Below are positions 33,031 through 44,000 of a DNA stretch of 64,000 nt, in pieces. The stretch is from the NCBI GenBank assembly GCA_037355855.1, contig CM074764.1:4278001-4342000 (forward strand), given 5' to 3'. Every line of letters begins with the position of its first letter. Position 1 is the first letter of the stretch. The notes below the pieces were generated by a model that had not been told where the DNA came from, searched no databases, and worked only from the letters and a program-made list of their open reading frames with translations. The position numbers were made by a program, and so were the translations under genes. The stretch comes from Pseudo-nitzschia pungens. Lineage: Eukaryota; Bacillariophyta; Bacillariophyceae; Bacillariales; Bacillariaceae.

Positions 33031-33143
33031 TATCGCCGAATACAGGAGACTGCTGGAAAGCAATAGCAATAGACTAATCAATAGCTCTCACAATTTGCAT
33101 ATCACTACTATCGTAAACACTACTAGTAGACCCGGGGTATGGC
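33031..33143 (+). repeat. Element H 5' LTR, right part
   Basis: 33031-33050 is the second TSD copy; 33051-33143 continues the LTR to CCCGGGGTATGGCA. Joined with 22106-22188 it gives a 176-bp LTR of the B family. Confidence 0.9.
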
Positions 33144-33495
33144 ATGATTTTAAAATCAAGCTGAGCGCTGATGACCATGAGCAGAAACAACCACTCGGTC
33201 GGTCAAAAAAGCCGATGAGACCAAAAGACTGCCAAAAAATGGAGGCACAGAGAAGCAAAACGGGAGAAAGAAGTTCCAGTGTCTGCAGCACTAAGGAACA
33301 CTAATCCCAGTAGCAGTTAGCACCATTGGATGGAGCAACAGCAACAACAGAGACACCTAAGGACCGAAACAGGACCATGGTCAACAACAGAAATAATCAA
33401 ATAAAGATAAGTGTCAAAAAAAGTGACACAAGATCCAGTGAGTGGACTAATTGGACCAACACTAAGTGGATGGACAGACCAGAAAAAGGGATGCC
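33144..33495 (+). other. Element H leader, cut by element G
   Basis: It starts with the palindrome TGATTTTAAAATCA (33144-33157) directly after the LTR and follows the leader of B to GGATGGACAGACC...GGGATGCC, where element G's LTR begins. The gag sequence that should follow is missing up to 47832. Confidence 0.85.
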
Positions 33496-33818
33496 TGTAA
33501 CACTCTAAGGTAGAAATTCAGAGTAGTATGTAAATTGTGAATGCTTAGATACTTTACGAGATATTGTTATGCGAATTGAGAATGGAGACATATAAAATTT
33601 GAGGTCAAGAGCATAGCCACATTTTGGCATGCTCTGCCATAAATGTTGATTCATTGTCGGTTCCCACGATTAGGCATATATCCTATTCTGGGGCTCAACT
33701 ATATTAATTAGAACACATATAAAAATGTATTCATGACTGAAGATATAGTATTTTATTCCCATGTGGGATTTGGTTAATTATTCAGTCGTAACCTACTAGC
33801 GTACGCTAGCATGTTACA
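33496..33818 (-). repeat. Element G 3' LTR (type X)
   Basis: 323 bp, TGTAACACTC...ATGTTACA. It matches, inverted, the LTRs at 48479-48803 and 62332-62671. It contains the perfect palindrome CTAGCGTACGCTAG near its inner end. Confidence 0.85.
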
Positions 33819-33848
33819 TAGTGCCTCATGATTGAACGAATCCCACAG

Positions 33849-36624
33849 TTAAGCCAACCAATGGTTCGGAGAGGACTCAGAATCTTCTGATTGGCTCATT
33901 TGAATATTCGGAATTTCATTCGGTTCTTGATATGGTGTGATTTTTCGAATGTTCACTGTTTCGACCACTGAAGGGGACTTCTGCAATTTTACAGTTCCAT
34001 TATCGTTGACTTGAGTAATGGCAAAGGGTCCTGTCTTGCGTGGTTGCAGCTTGTCCGGATCTGGCTCTTGGATCCATACCTTATCATTGACTTGAAAGGT
34101 GTGATCGATTCTTTTGGCATTGTCTCTGAGTAGGTTCTTGTTAATCCCTTGTTGCTGGAGCTGCTGGAGAGCTAATAGGTTGGAGGTCAGTGGTAGATCA
34201 ATCAGCATGTCTCGATTGAATACTAGAGACCCTGGAGAGGTTCGCAGAGCAGCATTTACAGCACACCTGGAGGCATGCATGCAGGTCGATAGGGCGTTAT
34301 CCATGAGCAAGTTTCAAGAAATCGATTAAGGTGCCCTTACCAAGGGCTTCTTTCTTCCCCTCAGTAGGTGGATCCATCCTGGGGAGCCTGGTGAAGGCAT
34401 CAGCAAGAACATTCTTCTTGCCTTCAACATAGGTGAGATTGACACCGAATTCTTCAAGGAATAGTCTCCACCAGAGGACTCATTGGACTGAGAGAGTTCG
34501 GAAGGTAAGATTCTTATGGTCAGTGTATACATTGATAACACCGCCAAGGAGCATTTTTTGGTACTCTTTGCAGCAGAGTACAATTGCGAGGAGTTCTTTC
34601 TCCATAGTAGTGTAGTTCTTCTGGGCATCAGAGAGTTTCTTCGACCAGTATGCAATGGGCTTGCCATCTTGTATTATGGCAGCACCTAGCTGTAGGTCTG
34701 AGGCATCCGTGTACAGTTCAAAGGGCTTGTTAAGGTCTGGATAGGTGTTCAGCGCATCTGCTGCCACCATGGCTTTCATCTCTTGAAAGGCCTTGTCTTG
34801 AGCTCATCCCCAAGTGAATGCTGAAGGAGCTTTGCGTTGCTTGCCTTTGATGGCAGCTGCTTGAGGAGTCTTTTGCTTGGGGGTTCCAGTGATATCAAAG
34901 AGAGGAGCTAGGACATGGGACCTGCGAGGCCATATATCCCTGTAGTATCCTACTGCTCCTAGAAAGGACTTGACTTGGGTCACAGTTCGGGGCCGATCCA
35001 TGTGTAGAATGGCTTCGATCTTCTTTCTCCAAGGCTTAACAGCTGTAGGTGTCATCCAGTAGCCAAGGAAGTCAGTTTCTTGTACAGCCCAATCACACTT
35101 GAGTGGGTTGCACTTGAGACCATTTTGGTTGAGCCGGTCAAGGATCTTGTTGATAGTTTTCATATGTAGATCAAAGGATCCATTAGTCCAGATACCAATA
35201 TCATCAATATAAACAGTGCAGTCAGTGTCTTGTAGGATATCTTCCATGAGTTGTTGAGCAACATCAGGAGAGACTTTGACATCCATTGGTAGGCGTTGGT
35301 ATTCATAGCAACCATATGGTGTGACTATGGTACAGAGCTTCTTGCTTGCGTCATCCAGTTCAAAGCAGTAGTATTGCATAGACAAATCAATCTTGGTGAA
35401 GTGGGTGTATTTGCCTCGCTTGTTCATGATGTCTTGTATCCTGGGTATAGGATAAGGTCTGCGCTCAAGGAGTTCATTCAGTTCTCTGAAGTCTGATACC
35501 CATCTAACTCTGTTGTCTTTCTTTGGTACTATGAAGGTTGGAAAGCCCCATTCCGCTGGTCCATTGCAACACTTGAGGACTCCATCATTACAAAGATTCT
35601 GGAGCTCCCTTTTGAATATGTCTTCTCTTTTATATGCAACTGGATAAGGCTTCTTGTGTATGGGCTTGGATCCGGGCTTCAGTCTTAGAGAGATCTTCTT
35701 GTGTGGATATTTCCCTAATTCGCCATTGAAGACATTAGGATACTTGTTTAGTATTGCTTGGAACTGTTGCTGCTCTGCTTTGGACATGTGGGACTGTTGC
35801 TTGGCAACTGTAGATGGATCTGTTTCTTGGTAGGCTCTGTCCAGAATCACTTTGGACTTGTATGGATTGGCAAAGGAGAGATCATCAGCAAAGAGTTCAG
35901 CATCTTCAAGTTCTTCCATGAGCATGGTATGGTTCGCTGCATGGTATAGAGAGGTATCTTTCATGAGAATAGTTCTATCCATCCACTCTACTGCTTCCTT
36001 GTCGAATAGGAGATTGATCTTTGCTAGGTGGAGGAAGTCTCTTCCTAGTATCAGATCATATTTGCAGTCGGGGGAATGGAAGAGTCTTGCCTCTTGTCTG
36101 TCGATGGTGTAGTTGCCAAACTCTTGTAGCTTGATGTTCTTCATGATAACATATTCTGTAGTATCGAAGCTTCCATTTGCTGTGGTAGTTAGGACTTGAT
36201 GCTTGCTTCTGATTGGTAGTGTGCCAAATGGTAGGGCTCGTTTGTTAATTAGAGTTCCGGAGGATCCACTATCTAGTAGTGCTAGTAGTGGTCTTGCTTT
36301 GAGAGGGATGCCTTGTATGTACTGTATGTTGGTTGGAACAATAGGAGCCACGTTGCTCCTATTAGATGCCTGTTCTACTGGATTTCCAGTAGTCGACAGC
36401 AGTTTCAAATAATTTTGCTCCAGCGCACCTCCTTTGGTGTAGTCTTTGGAGTTTCCGGGATTGCAATAGAGATTTTTGGCTGTACCGGTAGACCAATTTC
36501 TTGCCAGGGACAAGAGTGGTCCATTTGTTGCTGCTGTACTATCTTTCGCGTCTGTTGTACCCTTGGATCGATTTGGTTGTTTTCGATTTGATTCCATGTT
36601 CGATTGGTTCTCTGTAGCAGAGAA
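33849..36624 (-). pseudogene. Element G pol remnant: protease, RT, RNase H, integrase tail
   Basis: The ATG at 36597 follows UGA 36625-36627 in the same frame. Protease has LLALLDSGSSGTLINK and DLILGRDFL. RT has FTKIDLSMQYY and CTVYIDDIGIW (intact). RNase H has [29 protein letters not shown] and LADAFTRLP, interrupted by UGA after FTWG (near 34804) and UGA after LSVQ (near 34480); CGA fits the second. Shortly after GKGTLIDFLE the frame jumps to the integrase C-terminal end (34310-33849, SLVFNRDMLIDLP...VNIRKITPY). The HHCC and D,D,E core is deleted. Confidence 0.85.
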
Positions 36625-36843
36625 TCAAACTGTTTTTGTTGCTGCGTTTGCAGGCTTTGCTGAGCTTTCAACAGGAATACTCCATCCTGTAGGTTCCTTC
36701 CCCTCTTTCTCCGGGAGATCTCCTCCATGCGTCATCCCAGACAGCAGGGCTGTGCTGGCATCCAGTTCCCGGGGAGCTGGAGGCAAGGTGATTGCTGGTT
36801 TTGGTGAAGCCGGGGGCTTCTTAGGCCTGGGGCCTTTGGAGAC

Positions 36844-37614
36844 TCAGGGGAGCCATATGAGTTCCCCATCGATACTCCTTTCGGTTCGACCACCATGATT
36901 GGCATGGTATTCTTCGATTGCTGCTTCTCGGGCTGCGTTGATATGGGCTTGGAAGGTCTCGTTGCTTCCTGGTATCATCAAAGCTTGGGTATGAGCATGG
37001 AACGACTCAGTTTGGTTGTTACCGGGGCCCTTGTAGTTCTTGGAGAACTTGTTCTTTGAGCACTCAGACCAATCATGGTTGTGACCGGGGATTCTGCAGG
37101 GATTGGACTTCTTCTTATTGTTGTTTCCCTTGTTGAAGTTTGAGTTTCGTTTGCGAGAATTGCTGTTGTTGTTGTTCGAGCGTTTCTGCTGTTTGCTGTT
37201 GTTCTTGTTGCCTTTCTTGTTGGCTTGGCGCTCGTGACAGCTCATGTGGTCCACAATGTGTTGGACTGTGGTATCCTCTTGAATGCCACTGTGGATGATT
37301 CCATAGCTTTCGATCCATGCCGAAGGGAAGGAGTGCAATAGAATAGTGAGTTTTTCTACTCTCGAGAGGGGGGCACTGCTTCCATCTAGTTTCTGGGTGT
37401 ATTTCATGCAGATAAGGATCCGGTCGGCATGCTCTTTGCATGTAACTGATGGAGTCTTCCGGCATTCTGCGCTCCTTAGATAGGCGTGCATGATGTCTCT
37501 GGCATCTCTGGCGTTGCAGTAGAACTTGGTGAAGTCAAGGAATGCTTGGTCGTATCCACCGATTTCTTCTTGCGAGTATTGGTATTCCTCTGGGTCTAGT
37601 GGATCCTTTATCAT
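36844..37614 (-). pseudogene. Element G gag, C-terminal part
   Basis: It continues 47388-47115 after copia 1 and one TCAT are removed (KWNDMIKDPLDPEE). It has a capsid-like part (ILLHSFPSAWIESYGIIHSG), an Asn/Lys-rich stretch and the knuckle CRIPGHNHDWSEC. It ends in UGA at 36844-36846. The same frame then continues 72 codons to a second UGA at 36625-36627 before pol. Confidence 0.85.
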
Positions 37615-38159
37615 TATGAAGATATCCAGTGTGCTATGATCTGTGCTAAGGCCCTGTGTAGAAGGGCTACTGGGTCTACAGTCAGCAACATCCAGTAGCT
37701 GACTAACAGGTGCTGAGCTGAGTGCTGAGATGTGTGCTAATTGGTAGCATACAGGCCTAGCAACAGGCTCAGCAACAGGCTTAGCAGCAGACCTATATCC
37801 TACTAGCTACGGAAGCTCTGTTATTATACGAGTTAGCGAATCGATGTCACGATACGATACAGAGCTGAGCGCTTTGGCTCAGCTCCCCTTTTATTCACTC
37901 TTTCTTTTATACTCTAAAATAAACACACCTATCATGCCCTCCTTTACGACCGATTCCGATGTACCTCTAGGGAAGTGCCTTGTATTGCTTGAGCGTATGC
38001 AATAGACCTTGAACAGTCCACTGTAGACTCACGATTTGCCAGGACTTTATGTATTATTATTGTTAAGGCTTTTGCCTATTTTTCAGTACGTAGTATAAGA
38101 AGATTCATCTACAAGTCGATTAAGTTCCCGAAGACCGCTGACGAGCGGATATCAACACA
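37615..38159 (+). repeat. Copia 1 5' LTR, internally deleted
   Basis: 545 bp. It matches the 3' LTR at both ends, but the part between the GCAACAGGCTTA repeats and the AGCTACGGAAGCTCTG hairpin is missing. It keeps the GAGCTGAGC-gctttg-GCTCAGCTC hairpin. Confidence 0.93.
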
Positions 38160-39028
38160 GTTTATCAGACCCACCGCTCGACCCACTACGAACCGGGACG
38201 CCGGCTAGAGCGTGTGAAGAAACCCAGCTGGCTGATCACCACTGGCATCCATGCCTACACTTGGATGTAAAACCTCAGCTGAAAACTGGACCAGCAGCTG
38301 ACATCGTGAGATCCCTGATGTTAATGGGGAGCCCTTCCCCAGCAAACGCACAATACGACTGGAGTCCGCACATCCACCTCTGCGGACCTATTGGTATTCA
38401 AATCCAGTAGCTGAGCGTCATGGTGGCTCCATGGAGGCTCAGTCCGGTGGGGAAGGAGCATGATGGACGTGGAGAAAGCAGCGTCCATGATTCCCTGTTA
38501 TTTCTTTACAGGATTCAAGGGGACGTTTGCCGGGGATGGGACAACGCTGGAAAGAGAATTTTCGTGGAGACAGACCACCACGAACTTTCCAGTGAAGGCA
38601 GTGTCCAGCAGACCAAGGACATGACGTCAGTCCCATCCGAAACAACGAGGCGCAGACAACCTCAAACCTGCCATACCATCGATTTTGATTTTAGCCAAGG
38701 GAATTTGGAATCAGACAAGCCAAGAACCCTGAGATCTGTCATATCTCAAAATCAAATCGATTGGTCCAGAGCAGAAAGACCGAATAGAATTCTTCTTTTG
38801 GTCGTAACCAACCATCCAACCATCGAATCGGAACCATCGATGTGGATACCTTTTTTTAGACGTCGGCACGAAACTGTTGACACGGAAACGCTGACGTGAT
38901 ACCTTTTCTTTTGGTCGTCATCGATACAGACCTTCGATCGACAACTTGGATGGAAACAGTCCCCACCACAAAAGAATTTGGTTTAGAAACTGAAGCAAGT
39001 TAGTTACTCAGAGCAAGTCAAGTTAACC
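38160..39028 (+). other. Copia 1 leader
   Basis: About 870 bp between LTR and gag. A 159-codon ORF (38420-38899) is not kept as an equivalent frame in copia 2, so I treat the leader as non-coding. The sequence just after the LTR (GTTTATCAGACCC) is neither a palindrome nor a standard TGG primer site. Confidence 0.7.
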
Positions 39029-41053
39029 ATGGCCAAGCAAACTAGAAGCCAAGCCGCCGCCGCTGCAGCCGCTGCCGGAGACGGCGCCCCTGGAGCTGTC
39101 CCTGGAGGTGGCGCTGCCCCTGGAGGCGGCGCTGTCCCTGGAGGCGACGCTCCTCCGCCTGGAGTTGCCCCTGGAGCTGGAGCCGGCGCCACTGGAGCTG
39201 TCCCTGGAGTCGCTGGCGCCGCCGTTGTTGGAGCGCTCCCCCCTGCCGGAGCGCCTGGAGCCGGTGTTCCCCCTGCCGGAGCGCCTGAAATCCCTCCTTT
39301 TGCTCCTGCCGGAGCCTCCAGAGTCCAACAGGAACCAAACCTTGACATCCAACCCCGATCTGAAATGATCCTTCTTGCTGCTGTTCAAGAACTGAGAGCA
39401 ATGCGCAATGAGAACGCAGCCCGAGCGGCTGCTGAAGCCGCCGCACGAGTGGCTGCTGAAGCCACTGCTGCTCAAAACGCAGCCCGGATTGCTGCTGACG
39501 CTGCTGCTGCCGCCGCTGCTGCTGCCGCCGCTGCTGCTGCCGCCGTTCGTGCCCCTGCTCCTGCTCCTGCACCTGCAGGGGCTAGTCCTGATATCCTCCA
39601 AGCTCATGCCACAGCCCAAGCTAATGGTGGAATCTCTGGATACAAGAATGGAGCAAAGCTCAGCTCAAAGGAGTTAGACCTCCACAAGATCCTCTCTGGT
39701 TTCAGCAACAGTGATACGGCGGATGAACTATTCCGGAACGGCCTCAACAGCATCAAGGCGATCCAACAGCTCTCTGCCAAGGAACTCCCCAAGTACCTCC
39801 GTGACTTCAATGGGGGTCGTCATCCGATGTGCCCCTACCATGAACGAGTATTCATCGGACTATCCTTCCGACAATCCTTTCAGCTTCTTTCGGAATGGAT
39901 CCGCTACCAACCTCTCATTGGTATCAAGCCTACAGCCCATACTTGGCTTAGTGATCCCCTCGCAGCCGACCAAACTCGCCAACGCCTACATGAAATGCAG
40001 ACCGCCGACAAGGAGGCCGTCTCCTCGTCCATTACTCCGCCGAAGCTCACCAACCTTGACAACTTCCGTCAATGGGAAGAAAGTTTCCGTCAGTTCCTCC
40101 GCTTCCAGTACAATGAACAAGTGTTCCCCCTATCATACGTCATCCGTCCGAAGGAGCAAGAGACGGTGACTGCAGCAGAGAGATCCGCCACTGTTGGGAA
40201 GGACGGAATTTTTTCCAACTGGATGGATTACAATGTTCGATGCGCCACGCTTGAAGGCCCGCAGTTCGTCACTGACAACCATGACGTTTGGGTGTTGCTC
40301 TGCAACGCAGTTCGTGATGGCCCTGCCTGGGCCTACACTCGAAGGTACAAAGACGCGAAGAATCCGACTGGGAACGCCCGAGCGGCTTTCCTAACTCTCT
40401 ACGAGAATGCCTTCTCCGCAACCAACGTCGCGGCTATCCTTGACAAGGTCCGTACCGGTATGTACACCTCCCGCTATACAGGTGATTCCCGCACCTACAA
40501 CTTTGAGAAGCACTGCAGAACTTGGTTGAATTTCCAGACTACGCTATCCAACCACGACAAGCTGCCCGACGAAGAAGACTTCACCATGCGTTTCATCCAC
40601 AGCATCCAAGATGATCGGTTTGAGAACCCCAAGATCCAGATCTTTGAAACCGATAAGTACACCAAGGACTTCAACGAGTGCGTCTCGTACTTCAAGAGGT
40701 GCCTTGGCATACGCAAGATGGGTGCGGTTTCAACCAAGCGAGCGCGAAGTATCTCCTCTGTCCACCAAGGTGGTGGCAACCAAGGAAGCAAGGGTGGATC
40801 GTACGGCGGCAAGATTGAGGACAAGCCTTATCCCTATGAAGTCTACAAGACCTTCTCCAAGGAACAACGAAAGCAGTTGTATGACCTCCGCCAGCAGAAG
40901 AAAGCCCGAACTATTCAGTCCACTAGTTCTACCACGCCTGCTGCCTCCGCGAACGCGAACGCGACCCAAGGCGCAGGGAACAGTTTTGGGCCCAAGGGGC
41001 GCAAGAAGGGCAAGAAGAAGGGCAACGACTCAGGACAAACCCCCAAGAACTGA
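39029..41053 (+). CDS. Copia 1 Gag
   Basis: 674 residues from MAKQTRSQ. Residues 1-195 are Ala/Gly/Pro-rich with poly-Ala and APAPAP runs; about 200-590 is the structured capsid-like part (KLSSKELDLHKIL, HPMCPYHERVFIGLSFRQSF, NFEKHCRTWLNFQ); the tail is basic (GRKKGKKKGN). There is no CCHC knuckle. It ends PKN-UGA at 41051-41053, with pol in the same frame. It would form the particle. Confidence 0.92.
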   Translation: MAKQTRSQAAAAAAAAGDGAPGAVPGGGAAPGGGAVPGGDAPPPGVAPGAGAGATGAVPGVAGAAVVGALPPAGAPGAGVPPAGAPEIPPFAPAGASRVQQEPNLDIQPRSEMILLAAVQELRAMRNENAARAAAEAAARVAAEATAAQNAARIAADAAAAAAAAAAAAAAAVRAPAPAPAPAGASPDILQAHATAQANGGISGYKNGAKLSSKELDLHKILSGFSNSDTADELFRNGLNSIKAIQQLSAKELPKYLRDFNGGRHPMCPYHERVFIGLSFRQSFQLLSEWIRYQPLIGIKPTAHTWLSDPLAADQTRQRLHEMQTADKEAVSSSITPPKLTNLDNFRQWEESFRQFLRFQYNEQVFPLSYVIRPKEQETVTAAERSATVGKDGIFSNWMDYNVRCATLEGPQFVTDNHDVWVLLCNAVRDGPAWAYTRRYKDAKNPTGNARAAFLTLYENAFSATNVAAILDKVRTGMYTSRYTGDSRTYNFEKHCRTWLNFQTTLSNHDKLPDEEDFTMRFIHSIQDDRFENPKIQIFETDKYTKDFNECVSYFKRCLGIRKMGAVSTKRARSISSVHQGGGNQGSKGGSYGGKIEDKPYPYEVYKTFSKEQRKQLYDLRQQKKARTIQSTSSTTPAASANANATQGAGNSFGPKGRKKGKKKGNDSGQTPKN

Positions 41054-44000
41054 AACGACGGCCGGTGCCCGAAATTAAGTAAGGTTGGCCGGCTGTTGTA
41101 CCAGATGGATCTCCCGCGCGCGCGCCCCCCACCCAGTCCTGAGGGGCAATGCGAGCTGGACAGCCACGCTGATACGACTGCCGCCGGTTCCAATATGATC
41201 TTGCTTGAAGACCAAGTCGTCAGTCACGTAGATGTTCATCCTTTTTCGCCTGAGCTCGAGCCTATCAAGAACATTCCTATTGGGACCTGTGTTACGGCCT
41301 ACACAGATACCAACGGGAAAGTTTGGTTGATTTATTTCCACGAAGCCCTGTATTTTGGCGACAAGTTGTCCCACAGCTTGATTTGTCCGAACCAGATACG
41401 GGACTGCCATCCCAATCGTGTCAGTGAAGCGCCCCGTCAGTATGATGAACAGTCCAGTCACTCCATCCATATTGACAATACCGATCCTGAAGATCCCCAT
41501 GCGGGCCACACCCTCGACATCAAGCTCCTGCTTGACGGGGTCGTGTCCTATTTCCCTTCCCGCAAGCCAACCAAGCATGAAATGGCTACATGCGATCATG
41601 TCGTTGCTACCCGAGACTTCCCTTGGGATCCGAAGAGCAAGAAGTTCGAGCAAGCCGAAGAAGCCATCGACGGATCTCATCCGTTGAATCCTACGGTGTC
41701 TGTCCTTCGCGCGGGGACGCCCCATGCGCCCGCGCCGACCACGAAACAGTCCAAGAGGTCCAAGACAAACAAGCGCAAGTTGGAGCCCGTCGAAACACGG
41801 TCCAACTTCAGTCCCCATTTGTACGACGATCCTCTTCGGAGCGACGAGCTGATCCTGCCACAGCATGATTGCTATGAGAAGTACAAGCTGCGGAGCCTTC
41901 AGCAACTCTGTACCCGCCGTGATCTGACCCCATGTGCGATCGCATCTGACTCGCGTCTGGATGCGCGGCTATCTTCTCTTTTTCATTCAGGCGATTCCCT
42001 GAAGACTTGCGGGGACGATGAAGACGTGGATTCTGTACCAAGTCTTACAGTCAACGCCCTCCATACCCCGTTGTACGAGCGCGCCTACACCGATGGACGC
42101 GAGCGCTTCGAATTGGATCCCCGTTGCAGGGATTCCCCCGTCTGCCTGTCTGCCGTTTACAAGCATGTTCGATGGGACGATGAGGTCGAACCAGTCGACC
42201 CAGAGCTCGACACTATCGCCAGACGAGCCAAGTGGGGTCCGACGATTGACACCGAACGATACTGCAAGATCGACTCCGACCGTCTGTCCAAGATTTGGGA
42301 TGTATCTCCGAGAAAGGCTGCGGATACCCTTCGAGTCACGACCCAGAAAGGCTTCCGCAACCCTATGCATCCCCTTGTCTGCCGATTGCCAACGCAGAGC
42401 TTCAGAAACAAGCGCATCGCGGCTGGCAAATGGTACACCGACACCTGGATGGCAAAGGTCCCGAGCATCATGCGACAAGATTCAGCCGCCCAAGTGTTCA
42501 GTAATGGTAAGGGCTATGACGAGTTCATACCTATACAGGGCAAGAAGCAAGCGTATGAAGGACTGAAGATTTTCATCCACGATGTCGGCATTCCCGAGCA
42601 TTTGATATCTGATGGCGCTCGAGAGCAAGGAGCCCCTGGTACCTACAAGACTCCATGGAATAAGGTCCTCAGCAAAAACCATATCCACCAGACCTTTATC
42701 CAGCCAAGATGTCCCTTCCAGAATCGCGCGGAGCTCAGCATCGGCCATATCAGCAGAAGCATCCGCAAGAAGACGGCTCGGAAGCGATCCCCCAAGCGCC
42801 TGTGGGCTTTCTGCGGCGAGCTCGTTGCCGCAATCCGCCAACGCACAGCTTCCAGTGATCCTACGACGATGGGTCGAACGCCATTCGAAATCGTGCATGG
42901 GTACATGCCTGATATATCTCTTTACCAAGCCCATGAATGGTATGATTTCGTCTATTGGGTTGATCTCTCTGACGGGACCGAGAAGCTGGGACGATGGCTT
43001 GGCCCGTGCGGTGACCGATTCGGAGGCGGAGATGGCCACTGGATCCTGAACGAGGCGGCCATGCCGGTAAGCACTAACACAGTCCGTGCTGTTACTGAAG
43101 AAGAATGGCGTTCCCATGACGTCAAGCGCTATATGGACTCATTTGACCAAGCAGTTGAATCCAAGATCGGGGACAAGGTTGAGGATAACGACGCAAAGTT
43201 CCAAGCTACGTACCCTGATCCCCCTGCTGAGTTATTTGAAGGTCACCAAGAAAGGTGGGAGCTCGCCGAGCCTGAAGCCTCTATTCCAGATATCGACGAC
43301 CTCATACCTGATGGGGATGACTATGATGAGTATATTGGTAATAATGTCATGATCCAGAAGGGCGATGAACGACTACGGTGTGTCGTGAAGAATCGTTCTG
43401 CTGACCTTAATGGCAATCCGATTGGTAAGAGGAATGATAACCCTATCCTTGATACCAGAATGTATGATCTGCAGTTTCCAGATGGTTCCGTCGAGCAGTA
43501 TACCGCCAATATTGTTGCTGAGAGCATGTACAGCGAAATCGACGACGACGGACGCATGTTTTCTCTACTGGACGAGATTATCGATCACGAGAAGGACGGA
43601 TCCGCCGTTAGGAAGCAAGATGCGACGATCACCAACAAGTATGGTCGCAAAGTCCCCAAGCCTACAACGAAGGGATGGCGATTGCTCGTCAGTTGGAAAG
43701 ACGGAACCGAATCCTGGTGTAAGTTGAGCGATCTGAAAGAGTCCTTTCCTGTGCAGACCGCAGAATACGCCATATCTGCCAAGATCTCGGATCAGCCAGC
43801 ATTCCGATGGTGGATTCACCATGTACTACGAAGGAAGAAGCGAATCCTCAAGGCTACCAAGCAAAACAAGTACTGGGATCGGACCCACAAGTTCGGAGTG
43901 GAGTTACCACATTCTATCCCTGAAGCCCTCGCCATCGACCGAAAGACGGGAACGGACTATTGGGAGAAGGCGATTGCGAAGGAGATGAGAAACAATGAGA

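Noticed and set aside
38420..38899. Leader ORF of copia 1
   Set aside because: The matching region of copia 2 has a different frame with indels, so there is no sign of coding selection.
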